Positions 38,425 through 47,507 are shown, numbered from the stretch's first letter. The stretch is DNA of 64,000 nucleotides from Pelagomonas calceolata (GCA_918797485.1 CAKKNE010000001.1:1302001-1366000); one strand, 5' to 3'. The notes: generated by a model from the sequence alone, not told the origin. Program-made: numbers and translations.

Positions 38425-38847
38425 TGCGTCGACGCGAGCGGCGGCGCGTCGGCTCTGTTGCATCTCCGCGAGGACACTCGAAGGGTGCTTGGGAGCATCG
38501 CCGCGTGCCTACGACCGCCCTTCGATGCCGTGCCGGACGGGCTCGGCGCGCTCGTGTACGGGACCACTACGACGCTCCTCGACCGGCTAGAAGTCCAGGA
38601 GACCGTCGCGGGGAGCGCGTCGCTACCAAGGCGCGTCGTCCTTGAGGACGGCACACCAAGACGGTTCCATCTGCGCTGGACGACGTTCCTCGTGCTCTAC
38701 GGAGACCTCGCCAAGGAGCTGCGCGCGTTCGTCGACGTGGCCGACGCGTGGCTCGAGACGCTGCCGAACCGCCCACGCAAATTTGCGAGAGACGAGTCCG
38801 GAGTCGAGGCCGACGAGGACATAGATGATGGCGAGGGCGCGGCCTAA
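38425..38847 (+). CDS. Hypothetical protein, 5' end uncertain
   Basis: Open frame bounded upstream by a TAA at 38422 and lacking an ATG; the plausible coding part begins near 38458 (LLHLREDTRRVLGSIAACLR). The product looks globular (GLGALVYGTTTTLLDRLEVQ, HLRWTTFLVLYGDLAKELRA) with an acidic tail. An upstream exon or a non-ATG start would be needed. It is divergent to the Myb/RING gene, whose first exon is also unresolved. No family recognised. Confidence 0.4.
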   Translation, partial: CVDASGGASALLHLREDTRRVLGSIAACLRPPFDAVPDGLGALVYGTTTTLLDRLEVQETVAGSASLPRRVVLEDGTPRRFHLRWTTFLVLYGDLAKELRAFVDVADAWLETLPNRPRKFARDESGVEADEDIDDGEGAA

Positions 38848-38937
38848 GAATCATCATAAAAATCTACGAGAGATGAACACGTGGAGGCCACAACCTGGAC
38901 GACGGCGAGGGCGCGGCCTAAGAGTCATCATACAAAA
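38827..38937 (+). repeat. Direct repeat spanning a stop codon
   Basis: Copies at 38827-38863 and 38901-38937 (GGCGAGGGCGCGGCCTAAGA then TCATCATA..AAAT), 74 bp apart. The first contains the stop of the plus-strand gene; the second lies just 3' of it and 2 nt from the stop of the minus-strand RCC1 gene. Confidence 0.8.
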
Positions 38938-38939
38938 TA

Positions 38940-41900
38940 TTATAATTCCGGCGTCCCGAGGACGTCCTCCTGCTCCTGCAGCTTCCAGTTGTCCGGCTTG
39001 GACCAGGACGTCTCGCCGGTCTCGGCGCAGAAATAATAAGTGCGCCCTTGATCGTCTTCGTGCTCCTCCCACCTAGGAGTTTGGAGCGGCGTCTTCGGAC
39101 GACTCCCCGCCGTGCCGGGCCGCGAGCCGCTCGTTCCCGGGCGCTTCGTTGGCGACCGCCGCTTCGGCGACGGCGTGAGCGGCGAGGCGGGGCCGTCGGG
39201 CGGCGACCGCATGGCCTCCGCGTCCAGCGTGACCTTCTTCTTCACAGGAGTTTTCTTCTTAGAAGAAGCGGCTTTCGCCTCGCGCTCCGCCCGCAGCCGC
39301 TTCCTTTCTTCGTCTTTCGCCCGGGCCTTCGCCAGGCGCCGTTCCTCACGCAACCTCTTCTTCTCCTCCTTGCGCGCCTCTTTAGCCGCTTCCTTGCGCT
39401 CCATCCTTTCTTCCGCGGTCTCCTTGGAAGCCTCCCTTGCCTCGTCGTCGGTCGACTCATATTCGGACTCGGCCTCCTCTTCACTCTCGGACTCGATCCA
39501 GTTCTTACGGTTCGCCTCCTCCGCGATCCTCTCGATGAGCTCCTTCTCACCAATCCACTGGTCGTCGGACAACCGGTCCGGCTCCACAAAGTTCTGGACG
39601 TCGGGGTCCAGCGCGTCCCGTTCGATCTCGTACCGTCGGATCGTCGCGTCGAACTCCGGCGGCCTCGTCAAAACGAACCAGGTCGGCGGCGCCTCCAAGT
39701 TCGCGTAATGTACTGTATCTCTCATTTTGCGGTACTTTCTCGGGGAGGCGGCCATACTCGCTAGATAAGCCGCGTGGCGGCGCCACATTTCGACCGTGGA
39801 CGCGGCTCGTTCCGGCGCGGCCAGCGACAAGCTCCGTTTGATGCGGTATAGGGGCGGCTCCAATCGAGGCGTCGGCGGCGGTGTGAGTTCACCTGGTAAC
39901 AGTTCGGGCTTGGGCGGCGCCATCAATTTCGCGAAGTCCAACAGCTTCTGTTCCTTGAGGTACGCGCGCCGATCCAGAACGTCCTTGTCCCTCGTGATGA
40001 GGTCCCTGATATGTAGTGGTGGTTTTGGCATTTCGGGAGCGTGGAAGAGGTGCGGACACGCGGTCGACGTAGCTAACGCAGCCTGTAGTGTCGTAGGGGC
40101 CTGCTTGTACCTTCGTAATTCTTCGCACTCGAGCAAATCGTCGCTCAGGAGCCACTTCCGCGCATCCTCCAACGACTCGACGACGCCTTCCCGCGACTCG
40201 CGCGTTTGCATGCCGTCGTATTCGTCCTGCGCGGCTTCTGTGGACGATCGAACAGGCTTCTCGTGCACGAAGAGAGGTAGCAGATCTTGCAGGTTCAGAG
40301 GTGTCTCCTCCTCCTCGTCCTCCACCAACTTACGCCTCCTTGCACGCCTCTCGGCTCTTTCCGCTTCCGCCGCTTCTTGCTGGAGCTGCTGTTTCCGGTT
40401 CACCGCAGACACGACTTCCTCTTCCTCGGGCTCGACATACACAAAAGACTTGTCCTCAAAACAATGCTTCTGGTACAAATCATCACGACTCATTCGCGAA
40501 TCCAAGACCCGGAGTTGGTCCCTCCGCGTAAACCGCACTCTACTATAAAGTGCCTCCGGCCCGCTGATCGATGCTCTGCGTCGTAAGAATTGGGACGCCT
40601 CCCTATCGACCTCCCGTAACGCGCGTTGCCGCGCCGACAAGACAAATAGGTTCACGTCCGGGTCGGGCACGAGCCCGAGCTCGACCCGAAAATCGCCGCC
40701 AGCAGGCAGTTCTCTCGTTAACAAAGCCGTCTCCGCCAACGTCGCACGCTCGTCCCGGTAGTGCCGCCGGTGCCACTGGCGAAGGGCCCGTCGACTTCGT
40801 AACCGCACGTCCGACTCCGGTAGTAATGGATCACCCACACCTGTAGCTGCTGAGATAGCTCTAAGAGCCACGACCTGGTTCTCGCAGGCCTGCAGGATGA
40901 TCTGGCACTTCAGGTACTTTCTGACCGCATGGCCCTCCACATCAGCTTCAGCCATCCTCGGCCGCTCCATGCGCGTCACCTTGTCCTCGCGCCACGTGTC
41001 CGCGCGGCGCCAGACCGCTTGGCGTATCTTCGAATACACGTGGGTCGTCGCCGCATATCTCCTAGAAAAAGCTACGGAGGCTCGGAACGCCGCGCGCTTC
41101 CGCTGATGCGCGATCCACCGGCCAAATCTCTGCAGGATGATAGCCTTGTCTTCATCGTATGCTTCCTCTGTTGATACTTGTAGTCGCTTGCACGTCCCTC
41201 GAAACCCGCACTCGCAGAGCTGCGGGTACAAACTACTGAGAGGCGGTTCCGCGTCCACATTCCCGGAAGCACCTATGCGAGGCCCGCCCGTCGACCGCGC
41301 CGGCAGCTTCAGAGCTAATTCCTCGTCGACCTCGACGATCTCGTGGCCCGCGTGGCACATGCGCGCGCACCAGGGGCACAGCGCGAGACAGTCGCAGGTC
41401 TTGCAGTACTTTATCGGTGTACTTTCAAAGGCTTTCGGGGACGATTGATGAGGATGCAAGGGCGACGTCGGCGACGAACGCACGCAGACGTAGTTGAGCT
41501 TCGTCAGAGCGCAGCACGCGCTCCTTTGGAGTCCGACGTGGGCGTTCGGCGCTTCCAGGGGCCTCGACTCCCGCAACTTCCTCCCGATGGACTTGTGCTT
41601 CAAGGCTATGGCGAGCGTGTGTCGGTCGCCGGCGGCCACTTTCAAAAACTGGTGCTTTCCAGAAACCTTCTCGGGACCACATCTGTTCCTATCATCACCT
41701 AATCCGAGCTCGCCGCGCCAGCCCTTGCCCCAGGCGTACAGGTCGCCATGAGCGGTAACGGCCAACGAGTGCGCCTTGCCGCAGGCCACCTGTTGCACCA
41801 CCTCATTTCTCGGGAGCTTGACTCTTGTTGGAAGTGCCCGATCTGTCATGCATTCATCACCAATCTGCCCGTTCCCACCGTAGCCCCACGCATAAACATG

Positions 41901-43397
41901 TCGTTGCCTACCCCACGGATTCGCGCCGGACGCCGGTATCGCCTTCTCGGCCAGCACGAGGGAATGGGCGCCACCTAACGCCGCGCCGATCACGTGCATC
42001 CCCTGGAAGCACGAGGGCCACTTTTGTACATTCTGCGGCGTCTTCTTGTTCAAGGTGCGCCCCAATCCTAGTCGGCCGTGCGCGCCGCGGCCCCACGCGT
42101 AGACGCCTCCCGGCGCCGTGGCGCCTTGTGCCGCATCGACGACGACCAGGGAATGCGCATCGCCCGCCGCGACGATGCGAGGCGCGAGTTTCCGTTCGTC
42201 GAAGAACACTAGCCGCTCCGGCTCGTCCCGATCCTCGTAGTCGCCGTGGCCTAATCTTCCATCTCGACCTCGCCCCCATACAAATAAAGCAGCGGGCTTC
42301 GCACACAACGCCAGGACGTGGGCCCGGCCGCAGGCGATGGCGTGCACTCGACGATTCAGTGCCTTCATTTGCGTGGGGATCGCTCGTTGTCTTGTAGATC
42401 CGAGGCCGAGCTCGCCGTATACACCAGTCCCCCAAGCTAAAACGCGGCCGTGGGCCTGGCGTTCTAGGGAGGACGCCTCCTCCACTAGACAAGCCCGGAG
42501 TCTAGCTGTAGAGTCATCATAACCGTAAGATGCCTCCCGCCGTTTTACCAGTTCCGTCATCCTCGACAAAGCCACCTTCGTCGCGAGGGCCTCGTCGGCG
42601 TTCGTCTCCCGGGCAAACGAAGCAGTAGCACAGCACGCGACCTGCGTCGTGTGGATGTCCTTAAATGCTGCGGATAATGCACCAGAAGGAAAGGTCTGCC
42701 GCGGGTATCGTAGTAGATGCCGATTGCCCGTCGTGAACCAGTCCCCCAGCGACTTTGGTTTGTCTTTTTTCGTCGTCATGCCCATGGGCTTGGCCTTGAG
42801 GGTCATGAGGTTCGCGGCGCTCTTCAGTCGCTTCGCGCGTTTCTGCTCTTTTCTGGCCTTCTTCAGGGCCTCCTCCTTGGCCTCCTCCGGTGTTTTGGAG
42901 AACGTAAATAACGGTGGTGGCGCATCCGGATCATCGGAAGACGAGTCGGAGCCGTAGAGCTTCCGTCGGATCCGTCGTCGCCGCTCCCGTTTCGCCTCGG
43001 GACCCTCTGGTCGAGGTGGGAGTCGTTTCGACCCTAATTGGCCATCGTCCCCGTCCCCACAAGCCAGGATCACGCCTTCGCCCGTACAAAATAAAGAGTG
43101 CCTCCTCGAAGCCGCGCAGTCGACGAAAGGTTGTATTCTGCGAGTATACGCCACTTCATGAGGCGTCGTGTACGTCTCCAGGTCGCCCGTGCCCGTCCTC
43201 CCGCAACTGCCGTCGCCCCACGCTAGTAGTACTCTATCTTCTTTGCCGTCGCCGTCGAAGTACGGCGCGCGGGGATAGCCCCGGTTCCCGAAGTTCGCCG
43301 GTCTCGAGAGGTCCCGCACCTTGTCCGGAATCAAGTCGGCGGGCCAGGGCTCCGTGTAGCGCTCCGTGACCTCCGCGGGCGTGCGGTAGAGCGCCAT
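38940..43397 (-). CDS. Giant RCC1-repeat protein with UBR-type zinc finger, IQ-like region and WW domain
   Basis: ATG at 43397; 1485 aa, one exon. N-terminal RCC1 blades are visible as repeated VLAWGDGSCGRTGTGD-, VLAWGTGVYGELGLGS-, LFVWGRGRDGRLGHGD-, VYAWGRGAHGRLGLGR- and LYAWGKGWRGELGLGD-type units. Next is a Cys/His cluster (CKTCDCLALCPWCARMCHAG ... CECGFRGTC) matching a UBR-box-like finger. A long Arg-rich helical region with IQ-like segments (ILQRFGRWIAHQRKRAAFRA) follows, then acidic/basic coiled coil, and a C-terminal WW domain (WEEHEDDQGRTYYFCAETGE-TSWSKP). RCC1 propellers often bind GTPases or chromatin and UBR boxes bind N-degrons, so a ubiquitin-linked or trafficking scaffold is plausible but unproven. 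Confidence 0.85.
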   Translation of the reverse strand: MALYRTPAEVTERYTEPWPADLIPDKVRDLSRPANFGNRGYPRAPYFDGDGKEDRVLLAWGDGSCGRTGTGDLETYTTPHEVAYTRRIQPFVDCAASRRHSLFCTGEGVILACGDGDDGQLGSKRLPPRPEGPEAKRERRRRIRRKLYGSDSSSDDPDAPPPLFTFSKTPEEAKEEALKKARKEQKRAKRLKSAANLMTLKAKPMGMTTKKDKPKSLGDWFTTGNRHLLRYPRQTFPSGALSAAFKDIHTTQVACCATASFARETNADEALATKVALSRMTELVKRREASYGYDDSTARLRACLVEEASSLERQAHGRVLAWGTGVYGELGLGSTRQRAIPTQMKALNRRVHAIACGRAHVLALCAKPAALFVWGRGRDGRLGHGDYEDRDEPERLVFFDERKLAPRIVAAGDAHSLVVVDAAQGATAPGGVYAWGRGAHGRLGLGRTLNKKTPQNVQKWPSCFQGMHVIGAALGGAHSLVLAEKAIPASGANPWGRQRHVYAWGYGGNGQIGDECMTDRALPTRVKLPRNEVVQQVACGKAHSLAVTAHGDLYAWGKGWRGELGLGDDRNRCGPEKVSGKHQFLKVAAGDRHTLAIALKHKSIGRKLRESRPLEAPNAHVGLQRSACCALTKLNYVCVRSSPTSPLHPHQSSPKAFESTPIKYCKTCDCLALCPWCARMCHAGHEIVEVDEELALKLPARSTGGPRIGASGNVDAEPPLSSLYPQLCECGFRGTCKRLQVSTEEAYDEDKAIILQRFGRWIAHQRKRAAFRASVAFSRRYAATTHVYSKIRQAVWRRADTWREDKVTRMERPRMAEADVEGHAVRKYLKCQIILQACENQVVALRAISAATGVGDPLLPESDVRLRSRRALRQWHRRHYRDERATLAETALLTRELPAGGDFRVELGLVPDPDVNLFVLSARQRALREVDREASQFLRRRASISGPEALYSRVRFTRRDQLRVLDSRMSRDDLYQKHCFEDKSFVYVEPEEEEVVSAVNRKQQLQQEAAEAERAERRARRRKLVEDEEEETPLNLQDLLPLFVHEKPVRSSTEAAQDEYDGMQTRESREGVVESLEDARKWLLSDDLLECEELRRYKQAPTTLQAALATSTACPHLFHAPEMPKPPLHIRDLITRDKDVLDRRAYLKEQKLLDFAKLMAPPKPELLPGELTPPPTPRLEPPLYRIKRSLSLAAPERAASTVEMWRRHAAYLASMAASPRKYRKMRDTVHYANLEAPPTWFVLTRPPEFDATIRRYEIERDALDPDVQNFVEPDRLSDDQWIGEKELIERIAEEANRKNWIESESEEEAESEYESTDDEAREASKETAEERMERKEAAKEARKEEKKRLREERRLAKARAKDEERKRLRAEREAKAASSKKKTPVKKKVTLDAEAMRSPPDGPASPLTPSPKRRSPTKRPGTSGSRPGTAGSRPKTPLQTPRWEEHEDDQGRTYYFCAETGETSWSKPDNWKLQEQEDVLGTPEL

Positions 43398-43926
43398 GGG
43401 CTGGGCTGCCTCTTTACGGAGTCCTCATGGCTGCGCTGTGGTCGTCCGCACCGATGCGTCGGCGGGCGGCCAGAATTGGTCGTTTCTGGCCGCAAGGGCA
43501 GCGATCTCCGGCCGCGCCGCGCCGACAAGCTTGATTGGCGCTGCCGCCGCGCTGGGCCCGCCGCTTTGTTTTTTAGCGTCGTCGGAGTATTCTCCGTGGT
43601 CTTAAGGACGCGTGTGGGCGGCGAAGCGGGTATCCGGGAGCTCAATGATCCGTCGCCTTTCGGTCCCGTCTAGTGTCTTACAGCACGCTAAGCCATCATA
43701 GACGCGCGACGTAAAAATCGCGTAGACGGCGTACCGCGTGCTGTTGGAGCAACGCATTGCTCCTCCAGGTACCACACTTAACGTTCAAACCAGTGCTTGG
43801 GCGCGTCGCGTCGCACCACAGGAATTTGTGAACCCCAGCCTGCAGGCTGCTACAGTAGGACTGCGGCGCAAGGCGGCGGGCGAAGCATTACCTGTGTCGG
43901 TGCGAGACATTGACGGCGTCGGTGCG
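43398..43926. promoter_or_regulatory. Divergent promoter region with dispersed motif
   Basis: 529 bp between ATGs at 43397 (-) and 43927 (+). The dispersed motif lies at 43670-43693 (CTAGTGTCTTACAGCACGC then TAAGC). An open frame to 43738 has no ATG. Confidence 0.5.
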
Positions 43927-44340
43927 ATGAATGCACTCGCCGACTATGGTAGCTCCTCGGACGACGACGACGGCAGTGGCGACGAAGCGATGCCGCCCGC
44001 GCCTGCGCCTGCACCCGCGCCAGCGCTGCCATCAGCCGCAGCGCTGCTGAACGGGCCCGCACGACCGCCGACCGAGGCGGCTCTGCCATCGGCCGCCGCC
44101 CTGCTGAACGGCCCAGCGCGACCGCCGACCGAGGACATCAGGCCGCGCCTCGGCCCCGCGCGACCGCCCGCCGACAATCGGCCGGCGAAGCGGAAGCGGG
44201 GCGGCGCGAGCGGCGGCCTCATGGCGCCGCCGCAGATGCGCCGGCCGAACGTGTCCACGGAGGCCGTGGGGTCGTGGTCGTCGAAGGCCACGACCAAGAA
44301 GTTCCAGTCGAAGGAGCGGGAGAAGCTAAGTAGAAGGTAG
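43927..44340 (+). CDS. Small low-complexity, probably nuclear protein
   Basis: Start at ATG 43927 (MNALADYGSSSDDDDGSGDE); the longer frame begins at GTG 43738. 137 aa. An acidic Ser/Asp start is followed by an Ala/Pro run, a tandem 19-residue repeat (ALPSAAALLNGPARPPTE twice, nt 44023-44136), a basic patch KRKRGGASGG and a Lys-rich end (SKATTKKFQSKEREKLSRR). The LADYGSSSD start and basic end resemble small splicing-associated proteins, but no family is assigned. Confidence 0.55.
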   Translation: MNALADYGSSSDDDDGSGDEAMPPAPAPAPAPALPSAAALLNGPARPPTEAALPSAAALLNGPARPPTEDIRPRLGPARPPADNRPAKRKRGGASGGLMAPPQMRRPNVSTEAVGSWSSKATTKKFQSKEREKLSRR

Positions 44341-44361
44341 TATTAAGCACAGAGGGACTTC

Positions 44362-44856
44362 CTAGAACGGCGTCACCGCGTCCATGATGTCCTCGAGGGT
44401 GATCTCGACCTTCCGCTTGTCCGCCATCTTGGCGGCCACGACCTCCTCGACGGACATGGCCGGGTCCTGGCGCGCGCCCCACTCGCGGAGCGTCAGGTAC
44501 CTGTGTAAGTACCGTCAAGCCTTCCCCAACCATCTCACATTTAGTGACCGATACGTGATTCGAACACGTAACCTTCAGGACTGGAATCTGACGCGCTACC
44601 GTTGCGCCAATCGGTCGAAGTAAGGCAAATGAAGGTGGAAGGGGACGCGGCCGCGGTACGGGTCGACGGGGCCCTTCTCGCCGCCGGGCTTGCGCGGCCG
44701 GCTCTTGCCGTTGCTGCCGGCGTAGACCTTGCCCTTCTTCGTGCGCTTGTCGTTGCGGCCCGCGACGACGGTGAGCGGCGCCGACGTCGGCTGCGGCGCG
44801 ACGAAGGCCTCCGCATACCCCACGAGGGCAATGAGGGCTAATACCACGCGACGCAT
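44362..44856 (-). CDS. Plastid-type ribosomal protein bTHX with targeting presequence (intron hosts a tRNA)
   Basis: ATG at 44856. The N-terminus is a signal peptide ending in an AFVAP motif (MRRVVLALIALVGYAEAFVA), as in heterokont plastid precursors. It is followed by the bTHX core GRNDKRTKKGKVYAGSNGKS-RPRKP, a 30S-subunit peptide of bacteria and plastids. Without splicing the frame runs on to a TAG inside the tRNA gene (44596). I favour splicing donor GTACCG (44659) to CACAG (44501): exons 44856-44660 and 44500-44362 join in phase as VDPYLTLREWGARQDP, giving 111 aa ending EITLEDIMDAVTPF. The C-terminal extension is not recognised. The bTHX identity is firm; the second exon is inference. Confidence 0.7.
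44501..44659 (-). other. Putative bTHX intron containing a tRNA-Trp gene
   Basis: 159 nt, donor GTACCGCG, acceptor TTACACAG followed by GTACCTGA; the shared GTACC at both junctions may be a decayed target duplication. It lacks the introner terminal repeat at the donor side. A full tRNA-Trp lies inside in the same orientation. Confidence 0.55.
44545..44616 (-). tRNA. tRNA-Trp (CCA)
   Basis: 72-nt cloverleaf: acceptor GACCGAT/ATCGGTC (perfect 7 bp), D arm GCGC-AACGGTA-GCGC, anticodon arm TCAGA-TTCCAGT-CCTGA with anticodon CCA (one A-C mismatch at the base of the loop), 5-nt variable loop AGGTT, T arm ACGTG-TTCGAAT-CACGT (perfect), discriminator A. A-box and B-box (GTTCGAATC) are intact. There is no intron and no TTTT run between its 3' end and 44501. 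It sits inside the putative intron of the bTHX gene, same strand. Confidence 0.93.
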
Positions 44857-45215
44857 GGCTTTCAGTGCAATTTTGTGCTACGGGCCGCTGGAGTAGTTGC
44901 TTAGGTAGCTATGCTTGAGCTGGGCCGAGCTATGGGCTCTTTGTGGCGACGCACAAGCGCGTTGCCGTCGAGTGTCGTGTGTGCAACCCCGCACGCAGCG
45001 ATGAAATCTGCTTTAAGCGCCTCGTAATACGCGAGTACACAGCAAACGCTGCATTCCGCTGGCGATATAACGTCTTACGATAGCGGAGGAGTGTATCACC
45101 AAGTCTGAACCGATTTGACGCACCACGCGCAACGATACACAGCGTTGCAGTAGCTCACTGGCCATTCACACGAGCTGTACGCGCCAGACGCCGTCGACGC
45201 GTCGCCACAGCAGCC
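44857..45215. promoter_or_regulatory. Divergent promoter region, bTHX / PRMT
   Basis: 359 bp between ATGs at 44856 (-) and 45216 (+). No dispersed motif or RNA gene was found. Confidence 0.4.
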
Positions 45216-46532
45216 ATGGCGACCTTTGGCGACGTCAAAATCAAGTTAGAAGAGCAGCCGGAGAGCGAGGGCGACACCGAGGACACCGAGGACGACGACG
45301 ACGGCATGATCAAGGGTAGATGTTATGTGCCTCCCGGTTGTCCGAACAAAGAACAAAATAACTTTGGAGATGAGTTCGAGAGCCACTTCGTCGTGCCGCA
45401 CCGGCTCGGGAACCAGCCGGGGGAATTGGTGGAAGCTGTCAACGACTTTCATTATGCGATGATCAACGATCGGCCGAGGAACGAGTTCTATCGCGAGTGT
45501 TTAAGGAGGGCGATCGTGCCCGGTCAATCTATAGTGCTGGAGATCGGCACGGGTAGCGGGTTACTGGCCATGCTCGCGGCTCGGTTGGGCGCCAAAAGAG
45601 TCGTCGCCATCGAGGCGTCGCCGCACATGGCCGCGCTCGCGCGTAGGAACATCAATGCTAACAATCTAGACGGCACGATCACGATCCTCGAGGCCTTGTC
45701 GACGGAACTCGACGCCGACGACATCCGCAAGGCCCTGGGCGTCAGCACGCGCCGCGAGGTGTCCATCTCGGCGCAGACGTCTTCTGATTCGAAACCGTTC
45801 ACGTCCGACCTGCCGGACGTCCTCGTCTCGGAGCTGTTCGGCACGCTGCTGCTGGGCGAATCCGCTCTGGAATACTTGAAAGACGCGCGGGAACGGCTCG
45901 TGCGGCCCCAATGCCGCATCGTGCCGCCGCGAGGAAGACAACTGGCAGCTCTGGTCGAGTGCCCGGCCATCGCGGAGCTGTCGCGGGCGAACGATTTTGA
46001 AGGGCTGGACCTCGGCCACGTGAACGTCCTCCAGGACACGGCGTCCTTGGTCTTCGCGAAGCAGTACGGGTTCCGTTTTGGGGATGTGCCTTCGCGGTTC
46101 CTCGCGCCGACGATCGAGGTTTTGTCTTGTGATTTCGCGCGGGACGCGCCGGGCGACTGGAAGGCCGAGATGGAGCACCTGGTCACGTGTTCCGAGGCCG
46201 GTACGGCCCACTGCGTCGTGCTCTTCTGGGAGGCTAGTCAGGGCGGCCCCGGGACGCCATCATGGGAGGGTGCCGACACGCTCATGATGTCCACAGACCC
46301 GCGGGCGACGCGATCTAATTTCGCTCGAGATATGCAGTGGGGCCAAGGAATTCAATTGCTGGAGGATTTGGACGCCGAGGCTTTGGATGCCGTGCGGAAC
46401 CCGGGCGGTATATCTACTCGACCACCAACACCTCTAGTGGTTAAGGCGGGCGAGCAGTTGCGGGCGGCCGTGCGGCTGTCGTCGGATAGCGTCGTGCTGC
46501 AGTTCGGCGTGCGGCGGGCTGCTGGCGCGTGA
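45216..46532 (+). CDS. Protein arginine methyltransferase, PRMT7-like
   Basis: ATG at 45216; 438 aa. The SAM-binding core is clear: HYAMINDRPRNEFYRECLRR (PRMT7-type YADML...DRN region), motif I VLEIGTGSGLLA (residues 107-118), acidic end of strand 2 VVAIEASPHMA, and the double-E loop SELFGTLLLGESALEY with Glu206 and Glu215. A beta-barrel C-terminus with HCVVLFWEA follows, in place of the usual THW loop; no THW is seen. An acidic N-terminal extension (residues 10-30) is present. Only one methyltransferase module exists, half the length of animal PRMT7. Likely methylates Arg in nuclear or cytosolic proteins; product type (mono or dimethyl) cannot be told. Confidence 0.87.
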   Translation: MATFGDVKIKLEEQPESEGDTEDTEDDDDGMIKGRCYVPPGCPNKEQNNFGDEFESHFVVPHRLGNQPGELVEAVNDFHYAMINDRPRNEFYRECLRRAIVPGQSIVLEIGTGSGLLAMLAARLGAKRVVAIEASPHMAALARRNINANNLDGTITILEALSTELDADDIRKALGVSTRREVSISAQTSSDSKPFTSDLPDVLVSELFGTLLLGESALEYLKDARERLVRPQCRIVPPRGRQLAALVECPAIAELSRANDFEGLDLGHVNVLQDTASLVFAKQYGFRFGDVPSRFLAPTIEVLSCDFARDAPGDWKAEMEHLVTCSEAGTAHCVVLFWEASQGGPGTPSWEGADTLMMSTDPRATRSNFARDMQWGQGIQLLEDLDAEALDAVRNPGGISTRPPTPLVVKAGEQLRAAVRLSSDSVVLQFGVRRAAGA

Positions 46533-46587
46533 TATACAAAGTACTAACCTGTCGATCGTGTATGCAATTCTTAACTTTCTATCGTTC

Positions 46588-47217
46588 TTACTCGCCGCGC
46601 GCATTCCGTCGACGCGGGTAGAGGCGCCGCGACGCCCAGACCGTCACGTCTTTGAAGAGCCGACGGATGGGCCGCGGCAGCCGCGAGTCGTAGATCTCGA
46701 CCAAGTGCAGGAAGCCCGTCGTCTGTCCGCGGAAATGCAACATCACCACAGATAGGCCGGCGAGGCGGAAGTTATATTCAAAGCGGCGGCACGGGCGGAC
46801 CGCCTCACCTGATTTACGCCGCACATATTGCATCACCGCCTCGGAGGGATGCAGCGAATGCGGCGGTAAAACATCGTCGACTTCTCGCGCGTTTATGACG
46901 TCGACTTCTCGCGCGTCGAGGGTGTCCGTGAAACCGAGGAGCGTCGACAGGCCCGTCAGACTCACGAGCACGAGGAGCCAGTAACCAAACGTCGTCAGCC
47001 GCTTGACCTCGTAGGGCGAGTCGCCGACTCGCGCGGGGAAGTCTTCGTCGGTGTAGCTCGACGGCGCGAACACGATCGTGTCCTTGAAGGCGGCGACGCA
47101 GCGCCGCGCCACGCCCGGTGCAGGCAGCATGGCGTGAAACCGCTCGAACTCGGCCAGCGTCGGCTCGGCCACCTGGGGCCGCAGATCCGCGAACCCCCGG
47201 AATGGGCGTTGGCGCAT
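46588..47217 (-). CDS. Hypothetical protein with one transmembrane helix, 209 aa
   Basis: ATG at 47217. One predicted transmembrane helix (FGYWLLVLVSLTGLSTLLGF) near residue 90, a duplicated DAREVDVINAREVD segment that mirrors a short DNA repeat (GTCGACTTCTCGCGCG), and a basic C-terminus. Its ATG begins 2 nt after the stop of the upstream ORF at 47220. No family recognised. It converges with PRMT 55 nt apart. Confidence 0.6.
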   Translation of the reverse strand: MRQRPFRGFADLRPQVAEPTLAEFERFHAMLPAPGVARRCVAAFKDTIVFAPSSYTDEDFPARVGDSPYEVKRLTTFGYWLLVLVSLTGLSTLLGFTDTLDAREVDVINAREVDDVLPPHSLHPSEAVMQYVRRKSGEAVRPCRRFEYNFRLAGLSVVMLHFRGQTTGFLHLVEIYDSRLPRPIRRLFKDVTVWASRRLYPRRRNARGE

Positions 47218-47219
47218 AT

Positions 47220-47507
47220 TTACAAATTGTCGAGGAGACCGGTAGCTTTCGGGATGTCCTTGAAGGGGTCGTCGTCCGAGCCGATGGCGCTGTCGATCAT
47301 CGCGTCGACGCTCTTTTGGTTGATTTCTTCGTCCTGCTTGGCTTTTTTAACGTCCTTGACCACCTCGTCTATGAGATCTTCCACGTATGCTTCTACCTCG
47401 ATGGCCTCATCACGGGGGTCGGAGCGGAGAGACGTGTGCAGCGTGCGGTGATGCTGGCAGATGAAGGCGCTGGCTTGGGCTAGGAGGAGAGCGACGAGGA
47501 GACGCAT
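47220..47507 (-). CDS. Small plastid-targeted hypothetical protein, 95 aa
   Basis: ATG at 47507. A signal peptide ending in ASAF (MRLLVALLLAQASAFICQHH) is the canonical heterokont plastid entry motif. The mature part is acidic and helical (AYVEDLIDEVVKDVKKAKQD). Function unknown. The stop TAA is at 47220-47222, immediately followed by the next ORF. The pair may be dicistronic or belong to alternatively spliced transcripts. Confidence 0.65.
   Translation of the reverse strand: MRLLVALLLAQASAFICQHHRTLHTSLRSDPRDEAIEVEAYVEDLIDEVVKDVKKAKQDEEINQKSVDAMIDSAIGSDDDPFKDIPKATGLLDNL

Noticed and set aside
46600-47210. Splicing that fuses the plastid-targeted 95-aa ORF to the 209-aa ORF
   Set aside because: The candidate GTCTCC...CCCCAG intron joins the wrong frame.
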